From NCBI RefSeq assembly GCF_030705305.1, contig NZ_JAUZEE010000005.1, positions 186,001 through 250,000 of the forward strand: 64,000 nt of DNA, in the 5' to 3' direction. This document shows positions 8,656-15,976 of the stretch, in pieces. Source of the stretch: Leptothrix discophora (lineage in GTDB: Bacteria > Pseudomonadota > Gammaproteobacteria > Burkholderiales > Burkholderiaceae_C). Position numbers and translations under genes: made by a program. Positions within the stretch are counted from its first letter, which is position 1, and each line of letters begins with the position of its first letter. Under the pieces are notes generated by a model. The model made no database searches, was not told the DNA's origin, and worked only from the letters and a program-made list of their open reading frames with translations.

Positions 8656-9777
8656 TCAGTTGCGGCTCAGCCAGAGGTCGACGATCAGCGGCCGGTGCTC
8701 GCTCGCCTCGGCGCCGCCGACGGCCACCTCGGCCAGTCCGAGTCCGGGGCTGACCAGCACATGGTCGATGCGCAGGAAGCTCAGGTTGGGCCGCAGCGAA
8801 TGGCCGTGCGTGTAGCCCCAGCCGGTGGCGGCCGAGGACCAGGCATCCCGCAGGTTCAGCGCCAGCAGCGACTGCACCACGGCCGAGGCCTCGGGCGCAT
8901 TCAGGTCGCCGGCGATCAGCATGGGCAGCGGGCGCTTGCCCGGACCGGTCGGACGGGTGCGCGCCAGGTCCTCGGCCAGGTGCCGGGCCTGACCCAGCCG
9001 ATGGCCGAAGTTGATGCGCCAGTCGTCCAGGCCGCCGAGGTGCTCGCGCCGGGCGGCGTTGAGGCCTTCGCGCGGCGACAGCAGGTGCACGTTGACGATC
9101 TCCAGCCGCTGGCCGTTCACCTCGACCGTGCAGCGCAGGTAGTCGCCCAGGCCGGGCTGGACCGACAGCGGCGCGGTGCGGCAGTCGCGCAGCGGGTGGC
9201 GGCTGGCGATCACGTACTGGCCGCTGAGCTGCAGGTGCCGTCCGGCCAGCAGCAGCTTCATCGCCTCGGGCATCGGCAGCCACTTGTCGGTCAGCTTCTG
9301 GGCGTCCTGCAGCACCAGCACGTCGGGGCTGTGGCGCTGCACCTCATCGACGATCGGGCCATAGCCCTCGGGCCGGTCGTCGGCCTTGTAGGACTTGATG
9401 TTGAAGCTCATCACCCGCAGCCGGTTGCTGCCGTTCTCGGGCTGGCCGTGGGTCCATCCCATCAACGGGAAGACCACCACCAGGACGCTGGCCAACGCGG
9501 CCAGGCGCCAGGTCCAGCCGACCGTGATCGACAGCGCCAGCGCCAGCAGCGCCGGCACCAGCAGCAGCAGGTAGGGCGTGTAGCGCAGCAGCTCGACCCA
9601 CCAGGCCAGCGGATCGCCCAGGTTCTGGGCGGCCCACAGTCCGCCGATGGCGAGCACCGTCAGGCTGATGAAGAAACGGGCGATCGACTGCAGCGGATGC
9701 GACTCGACCCGCGACAGGCGGGCATCGCGCGCGGCACGGGCGTCCAGGGGGGTGCGGGGGCGGCGGCTCGATGGCAT
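8656..9777 (-). CDS. Endonuclease/exonuclease/phosphatase (EEP) family protein with N-terminal membrane domain
   Basis: 373 residues. About the first 110 contain three hydrophobic segments (around ARFFISLTVLAIGGLW, YLLLLVPALLALAL and LAALASVLVVVFPL). A DNase I-like EEP fold begins at LRVMSFNIKSY. Active-site signatures are the metal-binding MSFNIK, the GDLNAPEAS loop, the RIDHVLVS segment and the terminal SEHRPLIVD. Such proteins hydrolyse phosphodiester bonds of nucleic acids or phospholipid-type substrates; the catalytic domain probably faces the periplasm. No operon partner is evident. Substrate not predictable from the sequence. Confidence 0.85.
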   Translation of the reverse strand: MPSSRRPRTPLDARAARDARLSRVESHPLQSIARFFISLTVLAIGGLWAAQNLGDPLAWWVELLRYTPYLLLLVPALLALALSITVGWTWRLAALASVLVVVFPLMGWTHGQPENGSNRLRVMSFNIKSYKADDRPEGYGPIVDEVQRHSPDVLVLQDAQKLTDKWLPMPEAMKLLLAGRHLQLSGQYVIASRHPLRDCRTAPLSVQPGLGDYLRCTVEVNGQRLEIVNVHLLSPREGLNAARREHLGGLDDWRINFGHRLGQARHLAEDLARTRPTGPGKRPLPMLIAGDLNAPEASAVVQSLLALNLRDAWSSAATGWGYTHGHSLRPNLSFLRIDHVLVSPGLGLAEVAVGGAEASEHRPLIVDLWLSRN

Positions 9778-9882
9778 GGGTGCGCATCAGCCTACCTCAA
9801 GCGCCGCTCGACGGCGTGTCAGCGCCCCTGCCCCGGTGTCGATTGCTGCACGCGCGCGACGCGCCCGCCGGCCGTGCGCCGG

Positions 9883-10722
9883 TCAATCCTCGCTGGCCAG
9901 CACCATCAGGCCGGCGGCCGTGTTGGAGATGGGGATGTGGTAGTTCCGGCTGACCTCGCGCACCTTCGAGCCGAGCGCGCCGCGCATCGCCAGCCACATC
10001 AGCAGCTCGACGCCCTGCGTGCCGGTCTTCTCGACCAGTTCGGGGATCGAGAACCGCGTCGCCCAGGTCGGGTCGTCGACCAGGCTCTGCATGAACTGCT
10101 GGTCGAACGCGCGGTTGATGAAGCCGGCGCGCTGGCCGTCCAGCTGGTGCGACAGGCCGCCGGTGCCCAGCACCATCACGCGGGCCTCGCTGTCCCAGCT
10201 GCGCACGGCGCGGCCGACCGCCTCGCCCAGGCGCCAGCAGCGCTGCGCCGACGGCAGCGGGAACTGGACCGTGTTGATGCACACCGGCACCACCGTCACC
10301 GGCCAGTCCTGGTCCGGCCAGCACAGCGCCATCGGCAGCGTGAAGGCATGGTCGACCAGCATCTCCTGGCAGGTCGTGAGGTCGAAGTCCTCGGCCACCA
10401 GGCTGTTGATCAGGTGCCAGGACAGCTCGCGCTGGCCGGTGAAGGCCGGCACCTCGGGGATGCCCCAGCCCTCGTCGGCATTGCGGTAGGTCTCGGCCGC
10501 GCCGACCGCGAAGGTCGGCATCTTGTCGAGGAAGAAGTTCAGCCCGTGGTCGTTGTAGAACACCACGACGACGTCCGGACGGGCCTGCGCCAGCCAGCGG
10601 TGCAGCGGTGCGTAGCCCTCGAAGAAGGGCGCCCAGTACGGGTCGTCCTGCAGCTCCTTGGCGATGGCGCGGCCGATGGCCGGGACGTGGGACGTGGCGA
10701 CGCCACCGATGATCTTGGCCAT
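9883..10722 (-). CDS. ligB: Protocatechuate 4,5-dioxygenase-type extradiol dioxygenase, beta (catalytic) subunit
   Basis: Extradiol (meta) ring-cleavage subunit of 279 residues, LigB superfamily. Expected Fe(II) ligands are visible: His12 (TSHVPAIG), His59 (FYNDHGLNF) and Glu239 (GTQGVELLMW). The catalytic-base His192 sits in GTGGLSHQL. Overall spacing matches LigB/PmdB closely. The start MAKIIGGVATSH at 10722 lies 5 bp after the alpha-subunit stop, giving a ligA-ligB operon. Substrate could be protocatechuate, gallate or a related diol. Downstream meta-pathway genes are absent from the window, so the exact pathway is open. Confidence 0.9.
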   Translation of the reverse strand: MAKIIGGVATSHVPAIGRAIAKELQDDPYWAPFFEGYAPLHRWLAQARPDVVVVFYNDHGLNFFLDKMPTFAVGAAETYRNADEGWGIPEVPAFTGQRELSWHLINSLVAEDFDLTTCQEMLVDHAFTLPMALCWPDQDWPVTVVPVCINTVQFPLPSAQRCWRLGEAVGRAVRSWDSEARVMVLGTGGLSHQLDGQRAGFINRAFDQQFMQSLVDDPTWATRFSIPELVEKTGTQGVELLMWLAMRGALGSKVREVSRNYHIPISNTAAGLMVLASED

Positions 10723-10727
10723 GTCGT

Positions 10728-11093
10728 TCAACCCCGCGCGGCCAGCAGCCTGGCCTTGAATTCGTCCTTGCTCAGGCCCGTCTGCTGGGCCCCGATGTCC
10801 TGCACGTCCAGGCCGAAGATGCCGGCGAACTTGGCCAGGTAGTAGACGTTGCCGCCGGCCGCCAGCAGCTGCAGCACGTTGCGCGCGCGGATCGCCTCGC
10901 GCTGCGGCGCGGTCAGGCCGTAGCGGGCGCAGTAGCCGTCCTCGTCGGCCTTGAAGGCGGCGCGGTTGGCGGCGTCGTTGAAGGAAAAGCACATCTTGTT
11001 GAGCGCGTAGCCCTTCATGGCCTGCGTGCCGTCGAACAGCGTCGTGCCGGGGATGTCGATGTGTCCGGGATCGGACCGTTTCGGGTCTTTCAT
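10728..11093 (-). CDS. ligA: Protocatechuate 4,5-dioxygenase-type enzyme, alpha (small) subunit
   Basis: Small subunit of 121 residues that caps the LigB active site. Recognisable LigA features are DIPGTTLFDGTQAMKGYALN near the start, the central FKADEDGYCARYGLT segment and the GGNVYYLAKFAGIFG stretch. It precedes ligB by 5 bp and is divergent from a LysR gene 96 bp away, a classic arrangement for a LysR-controlled aromatic catabolic operon. Confidence 0.88.
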   Translation of the reverse strand: MKDPKRSDPGHIDIPGTTLFDGTQAMKGYALNKMCFSFNDAANRAAFKADEDGYCARYGLTAPQREAIRARNVLQLLAAGGNVYYLAKFAGIFGLDVQDIGAQQTGLSKDEFKARLLAARG

Positions 11094-11189
11094 GGGTCTC
11101 CTCGTTCGGTGGAAGGGCGGCGCATCGGTCGGGATGCGATGGCCGTCAGTATTCGCACCGAGGCGCCGCCGAACAACGCGCCGATACTC

Positions 11190-12119
11190 ATGTCACCCAT
11201 GAGCGAACCCGATCATTTGGACCTCGACGGCCGCCTGCTCCAGCTGCTGGTGACCGTGCTCGACAGCGGCAGCGTGACCGCGGCGGCGCAGCGCCTGGGC
11301 GTGACCCAGTCGGCCGTCAGCCACGGGCTGGACCGGCTGCGCGCGATCGTCGGCGACGCGCTGTTCGTCAAGGCCGGACGCGGCATCGCGCCGACCGAGC
11401 GGGCCCGCGCGCTGGCCGGCCAGGCGCGCGAGCTGCTGGCCGGCCTGCAGCGCTTCGCCGAGCCGGCCCGCTTCGATCCGGCCAGCCTGCGCGGCGAGAT
11501 CACCATCGCCGCCAACGAGCTGCAATGCCACCTGCTGCTGCCGCCGCTGCTGCTGCGCCTGCGCGAGGCCGCGCCGGGCCTGCTGCTGCGCATCCTGCCC
11601 TCGCGCGTGCCGGGCCTCGAACTGCTGCGTGACGACGACTGCCAGCTGGTCATCTCGCCGCGGCCGCCGGACAGCCGCGACGTCAAGCAGAAGCGCCTGT
11701 TCGCCGACCGCTACCGCGTGTGGTTCGACGCCGCGCAGCGCGAGGCGCCGGCCACGCTGGCCGACTACCTCGCCGCCGACCACGTCAGCGTGCGCTACGA
11801 GGACCGCCGCCGGCTCGACATCGACGCGTGGTTGCACCAGCAGGGCATCGAGCGCCGCCTGGTCGTGACCGTGCCGGGCTTCTCCGGCATCGCGCCCTTC
11901 CTGCGCGGCACCGCCCGCCTGGCGACCCTGCCCAGCCTGCTCGGCACCGAGCTGCTGCGCGGCTTCGCCCAGGCCGACGTCCCGCTGCCCGCGTCATTGC
12001 AGACGCCGCCGCTGCCGATGTACCTGCTGTGGCACCGCCGGCACCAGGACGATCCGGTGCAGCAGTGGGTGCGGGCGGAGGTGGAGGCGGTGGCGCTCAG
12101 CGCTGTGCGGCTGCCTTGA
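11190..12119 (+). CDS. LysR-family transcriptional regulator, probably of ligAB
   Basis: Predicted 309-residue DNA-binding regulator. The N-terminal winged helix-turn-helix is clear (GSVTAAAQRLGVTQSAVSHGLDRLR, followed by LFVKAGRGIAPT). The remainder is a periplasmic-binding-like effector domain. Start at 11190 (MSPMSEP) or 11199; longer frames upstream would cross the divergent promoter region. Its divergent position next to ligAB suggests it activates that operon in response to a ring-cleavage substrate or product (inference). The 3' end overlaps the convergent lipoprotein gene by 23 bp. Confidence 0.88.
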   Translation: MSPMSEPDHLDLDGRLLQLLVTVLDSGSVTAAAQRLGVTQSAVSHGLDRLRAIVGDALFVKAGRGIAPTERARALAGQARELLAGLQRFAEPARFDPASLRGEITIAANELQCHLLLPPLLLRLREAAPGLLLRILPSRVPGLELLRDDDCQLVISPRPPDSRDVKQKRLFADRYRVWFDAAQREAPATLADYLAADHVSVRYEDRRRLDIDAWLHQQGIERRLVVTVPGFSGIAPFLRGTARLATLPSLLGTELLRGFAQADVPLPASLQTPPLPMYLLWHRRHQDDPVQQWVRAEVEAVALSAVRLP

Positions 12120-12705
12120 TCTGGGTCTGCGCCACCCGAAGGATCTCTTGGGCATAGTGGCGCTGGACCCCTTCGGTCCCTCCCGTGATCGAACCCGACG
12201 TCGTTGGCTCCTGCATCCTCACGGCCCAGACTGCCTTGCCCTTGATCCTGAGTTCGAGGATCACGTCGTTCTTGATGTTGCATGGCGAGCAGAAGACACG
12301 GCCGCCCGACGGCACGACGATCAGCACGGGCCAGTCCGGCTGCTCGTGCAACAGAAAGTCCATGGCTTCGGACGTGAGGCTGGCCGACTTGTCCGTCTTG
12401 ACGTGCAACGAACGGGACTCGATGCCCGCGTTCTCGAAGCCGGCCGGCAACACCGCCATGACCGCATGCCCCAGTTCGGCGACCGATTCGTTCAGCCGGG
12501 CGTCATTGAAGATCGGATGGGTCGAGTTGATCGAGGCCTCGCGCTGAAGGTAGAGCACCCGCAGTCCTTCGACCGCGAACACCTGGTCGGATGGCAGAAG
12601 CGTGCGGACCGTCGCGGTCGAGCTGCATCCGCCCAGTGCCAGCAGCCAGAGCAGGACGATCCAGTGCATCCGATACCAGGCGTGGCGTCCATGTGTCGCA
12701 TTCAT
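12097..12705 (-). CDS. Lipoprotein of unknown function
   Basis: A 202-residue product whose N-terminus (basic residues, hydrophobic WIVLLWLLALGGC) carries a lipobox with the modifiable Cys at about residue 27, so it should be membrane-anchored in the periplasm. The rest is soluble, with two further Cys in FCSPCNIK. No enzymatic motif was recognised. Its 3' end overlaps the convergent LysR gene. The Cys pair could form a disulfide. Translation from the ATG at 12705 is preceded on the minus strand by an AGGAG-like Shine-Dalgarno. Confidence 0.7.
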   Translation of the reverse strand: MNATHGRHAWYRMHWIVLLWLLALGGCSSTATVRTLLPSDQVFAVEGLRVLYLQREASINSTHPIFNDARLNESVAELGHAVMAVLPAGFENAGIESRSLHVKTDKSASLTSEAMDFLLHEQPDWPVLIVVPSGGRVFCSPCNIKNDVILELRIKGKAVWAVRMQEPTTSGSITGGTEGVQRHYAQEILRVAQTQIKAAAQR

Positions 12706-12835
12706 CGGTTTCTCCTCCTGGGTTCACACGCGGATCGCGTGCTTTGGAGAAAGATCGCACGGGTGACGCCGTCGTGTCTGGAGGCGGGACTCACGGACTT
12801 GATCCACATCAATCGACGCTCTTGGCCTGTGCCGC

Positions 12836-13846
12836 TCAGAACTCCTCCGTATCCACCTCCGACTGGTTCTGCGTGCTGTAGCGCCCGCCGTGGATGGCGC
12901 TGGGCGGCATGAGGTGGTCGAGGCGGGCGAGCTGGGCGGGGCTGAGGGTGATGGGCAGCGCGCCGAGGTTCTCTTCCAGGTGGGCGATCGAGGTGGTGCC
13001 GGGGATCGGGACGATGTGCTCGCCGCGGGCCAGCAGCCAGGCCAGGGCCAGCTGGGCCAGCGTGCAGCCGGCCTCGTGGGCGACCTCGCGCAGGCCCGTC
13101 AGCAGGGCCGCGTTGGCGGCCAGGTGGGACGGCGTGAAGCGCGGCATGGCGCGGCGGATGTCCTTGGCGTCGAAGGCGGCCGGGTCCAGCGCCACGTCGG
13201 TCAGGAAGCCGCGGCCGACCGGGCTGAAGGCGATGAAGGCGGTGCCCAGTTCGCGGCAGGCCTGCAGCACCGCGATCTCCGGGTTGCGCGTCCACAACGA
13301 GTATTCCGACTGCACCGAGGCGATCGGGTGGACCGCGTGGGCGCGTCGCAGCGTCGGGGCCGAGACCTCGCTCAGGCCGATGCTGCGGATCTTGCCGGCG
13401 CGCACCAGGTCGGCCAGCGCGCCGACCGAGTCCTCGATCGGCACCTGCTTGTCCCAGCGGTGCAACTGGTAGAGGTCGATCACGTCGGTGCGCAGGCGGC
13501 GCAGCGAGTCCTCGCAGGTGGCCTGGATCGTCTCGGGCCGGCCGTCGATGACGCGCACGCCGTCGACGCCCTGCATGCCGCACTTGCTGGCCAGCACGAA
13601 GCGGTCACGCTGGCTGGCCAGCACCTCGCCGACCAGCGTTTCGTTGGCGCCGAAGCCGTACAGCGCGGCGGTGTCGAGCAGCGTCACGCCCAGGTCGAGC
13701 GCCCGGTGCAGCAGCGCGGCGGCCTGCTCGCGCGACGGCGGCTGGCCGTAGGCATGGCTGAGGTTCATGCAGCCCAGGCCGATGGCGCTGACCTCGAAGG
13801 GGCCGAGGGCGCGGGTGGGCAGGGCGGTGACGGGCTTCGTGTTCAT
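12836..13846 (-). CDS. Aldo/keto reductase
   Basis: NADPH-dependent oxidoreductase with a TIM-barrel fold, 336 residues. The catalytic tetrad can be followed: Asp and Tyr in LLDTAALYGFGANE, Lys in VLASKCG and His in YQLHRWDK. The C-terminal cofactor loop VPIPGTTSIAHLEENLGA is typical of the AKR13-like bacterial group. The chosen ATG (13846, MNTKPVTALPT) begins just before the barrel; an extended frame would add a Pro/Arg-rich segment without homology character. It lies 25 bp downstream of the HAD phosphatase gene on the same strand, so they may be co-transcribed. Physiological substrate unknown. Confidence 0.9.
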   Translation of the reverse strand: MNTKPVTALPTRALGPFEVSAIGLGCMNLSHAYGQPPSREQAAALLHRALDLGVTLLDTAALYGFGANETLVGEVLASQRDRFVLASKCGMQGVDGVRVIDGRPETIQATCEDSLRRLRTDVIDLYQLHRWDKQVPIEDSVGALADLVRAGKIRSIGLSEVSAPTLRRAHAVHPIASVQSEYSLWTRNPEIAVLQACRELGTAFIAFSPVGRGFLTDVALDPAAFDAKDIRRAMPRFTPSHLAANAALLTGLREVAHEAGCTLAQLALAWLLARGEHIVPIPGTTSIAHLEENLGALPITLSPAQLARLDHLMPPSAIHGGRYSTQNQSEVDTEEF

Positions 13847-13871
13847 GGGCGTTCTCGTCGTGGGGCAGGGT

Positions 13872-14567
13872 TCAGCGGGGCTGCGCGGCGCCGGTCGGCA
13901 GCGTGAAGTGGCGCGCCACCCAGTCGGTCGCGGCGACCAGGTCGGTGCAGACGGCGGCGGCACCGCGGAAGTCGTGTTCGGCCGAGATCGGCGTCGGGAT
14001 GGCGATGGCGGTCACGCCGGCCGCGACGGCGGCGGCCAGGCCGTGCTGCGAGTCCTCGAAGGCGACCGCCTCGCCGGGCTGCAGGCCGAAGCGGCTCAAG
14101 GCCAGCTGGTAGCAGTCGGGGTAGGGTTTGTTGCGCGGCACGTCGTCCATGCCGACGAGGGTGTCGAAGCGCTCGAGCAGGCCATGCGGGCCGAGCACCG
14201 CGTGGATCGCTTCCTGGGACGCGCCGGTCACGACCGCACAGCGCAGGCCACGGGCCTGGCGCCAGTCCAGCGTCGCACGGGTGGCCGGCTGCAGCGGGTA
14301 GCCCTCGCGGGCCAGGTGGGCGCGGGTCTCGTCGACCTTGGCCTGCACCAGATCCTCGACGCTGGCGCTCAGGCCGTAGCGGCGCTGCACGTCGATGGCG
14401 TTGTCCAGCGTGGGCATGCCGGCGTGGTGGGCGCGGTAGGTGGTCTCGTCCAGCTCGGCGCCCCAGCGCCGCAGCACGCGGACCCAGGCCTGCCAGTGCG
14501 CGCCTTCGGAGTCGACCAGGGTGCCGTCCATGTCGAACAGCACGGCCTTGAGGGTGGGGAGGGTCAT
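13872..14567 (-). CDS. HAD-superfamily hydrolase, beta-phosphoglucomutase/phosphatase-like
   Basis: Cytoplasmic phosphatase or phosphomutase of 231 residues. Motif I is VLFDMDGTLVDSEG with nucleophile Asp, motif II VVTGAS, motif III Lys in PRNKPYPD and motif IV VAFEDSQHGLAAA. A helical cap lies between motifs I and II, which places it in subfamily IA. Start at 14567 follows from the motif spacing. Position after the SpmAB-like membrane protein gene (31-bp gap) and before the aldo-keto reductase suggests a small operon, but no shared pathway is obvious. Confidence 0.88.
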   Translation of the reverse strand: MTLPTLKAVLFDMDGTLVDSEGAHWQAWVRVLRRWGAELDETTYRAHHAGMPTLDNAIDVQRRYGLSASVEDLVQAKVDETRAHLAREGYPLQPATRATLDWRQARGLRCAVVTGASQEAIHAVLGPHGLLERFDTLVGMDDVPRNKPYPDCYQLALSRFGLQPGEAVAFEDSQHGLAAAVAAGVTAIAIPTPISAEHDFRGAAAVCTDLVAATDWVARHFTLPTGAAQPR

Positions 14568-14598
14568 CGGATGAGCCCGTGAAGAAAGTGGGGTGGGG

Positions 14599-15846
14599 TC
14601 AGTGATAGAAGGCGTAGGCCACCGCGATGGCACCGACCAGTCCGACCGCGTCGGCGATCAGGCCGCAGGCCAGTGCGTAGCGGGTCTGGCGGATGTTGAC
14701 GCTGCCGAAGTAGACCGCCAGCACGTAGAAGGTCGTCTCGGTCGAGCCCTGGATGATGGCCGCCACGCGTGACGGGAAGGCATCGACGCCGTGGGTCTTC
14801 ATGACGTCGACCATCAGGCCGCGCGCACCGCTGCCCGACAGCGACTTCATCAGGCCGACCGGCAGCGCGGGCACGAAGTCGGTGTTGATGCCGAGCGCGC
14901 CGATCAGCCCGGCCAGGCCGCGCATCAGCAGGTCCATGCAGCCGCTGGTGCGAAACACCGAGATGGCCACCAGCATCGCGATCAGGTAGGGAATGATCTG
15001 CACGGCCACGCCGAAGCCGTCCTTGGCGCCCTCGACGAAGGCCTCGTAGACGTTGATCCGCCGCAGCGCCCCGGCCGCGACGAACAGCGCGACGATGGCC
15101 AGGATGGTCAGGCTGCCGATCAGGCTCACGCGCTGAGCCAGCTGGTCCGGCGGCAGGCCGCGCAGGCCGACGTACAGCGCCCCCATCAGCGCGATGAAGC
15201 CGCCGTAGAAGGCCAGCACCGGCGCACACAGCAGGCGGATGCGCTGCATCCAGGCGACGGCCAGCAGCCCGGCGCTGAAGGAGATGAAGGTGCCGATCAG
15301 CGTGGGCAGGAAGATGTCGGCGGCGTTGAAGCCGACCAGGCCCTGCTCGACCGCGAGGGTCTGGCGGATCGCGATGACGCTGGTCGGGATCAGCGTCAGC
15401 CCGGCCGTGTTCAGCACCAGGAACATGATCATCGGGTCGCTGGCCACCGCTGGCTGCGGGTTGATCTGCTGCAGCTCGCGCATCGCCTTCAGGCCCAGCG
15501 GCGTGGCCGCGTTGTCCAGGCCGAGCAGGTTGGCGCTGAAGTTCATGACGATGCTGCCGCCGGCCGGATGACCGTTCGGGATGGCCGGAAACAGGCGCCG
15601 GAAGAACGGTGCCGCCGCGCGGGCGAACAGGCCGATCACGCCGGCCTGCTCGCCGATGCGCATCAGGCCCAGCCACAGGCTCATCACGCCGACCAGGCCG
15701 ATGCTGATGTCGAAGCCGGTCCTGGCGGTGTCGAACAGGCCGGTCAGCATCTTCGGGAACACGCCCAGGTCACCCGCCAGCATCTGGCCGAAGGCGGCCA
15801 TGAAGCCGACCAGGATGAAGGCGATCCAGACGATGTTGAGGGCCAT
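14599..15846 (-). CDS. Nucleoside-recognition/GATE domain membrane protein, SpmA-SpmB fusion
   Basis: A 415-residue integral membrane protein with about ten hydrophobic segments. The N-terminal half (IGLVGVMSLWLGLMRIGEQAG, then PNGHPAGGSIVMNFSANLLGLDNAATP) is typical of spore-maturation protein A. The C-terminal half (AVQIIPYLIAMLVAISVFR, then IIQGSTETTFYVLAVYFGS) is typical of SpmB. In sporeformers these are separate genes; in many Proteobacteria they are fused and unrelated to sporulation. Transport of a nucleoside-like or other small molecule is suspected for the GATE fold, but the function is unknown. Confidence 0.82.
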   Translation of the reverse strand: MALNIVWIAFILVGFMAAFGQMLAGDLGVFPKMLTGLFDTARTGFDISIGLVGVMSLWLGLMRIGEQAGVIGLFARAAAPFFRRLFPAIPNGHPAGGSIVMNFSANLLGLDNAATPLGLKAMRELQQINPQPAVASDPMIMFLVLNTAGLTLIPTSVIAIRQTLAVEQGLVGFNAADIFLPTLIGTFISFSAGLLAVAWMQRIRLLCAPVLAFYGGFIALMGALYVGLRGLPPDQLAQRVSLIGSLTILAIVALFVAAGALRRINVYEAFVEGAKDGFGVAVQIIPYLIAMLVAISVFRTSGCMDLLMRGLAGLIGALGINTDFVPALPVGLMKSLSGSGARGLMVDVMKTHGVDAFPSRVAAIIQGSTETTFYVLAVYFGSVNIRQTRYALACGLIADAVGLVGAIAVAYAFYH

Positions 15847-15899
15847 GGCGCGGGCGGTGTCGAAGGCAGGCCGGCAGCATAGCCGCGCCCAAACGACGC

Positions 15900-15930
15900 G
15901 GGGGCGGTGCGCTGGCTGCGCACCGCCCCC
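15900..15930 (-). terminator. Strong GC hairpin behind the fibronectin-domain gene
   Basis: Perfect 13-bp inverted repeat GGGGGCGGTGCGC / GCGCACCGCCCCC with a 5-nt loop (tggct), 46 bp downstream of the stop of the leftward gene ending at 15977 and upstream of the SpmAB-like gene. There is no U-tract, so it may be a weak intrinsic terminator or an mRNA 3' protector. Confidence 0.6.
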
Positions 15931-15976
15931 GACGACCCGGGTTCGGGGTTCGATCCGGCCGAGGCCGGATGCCCGA

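Noticed and set aside
12836-13963. Longer aldo-keto reductase start at 13963
   Set aside because: The added 39 residues are Pro/Arg-rich, overlap the end of the HAD phosphatase gene and have no barrel-like sequence.
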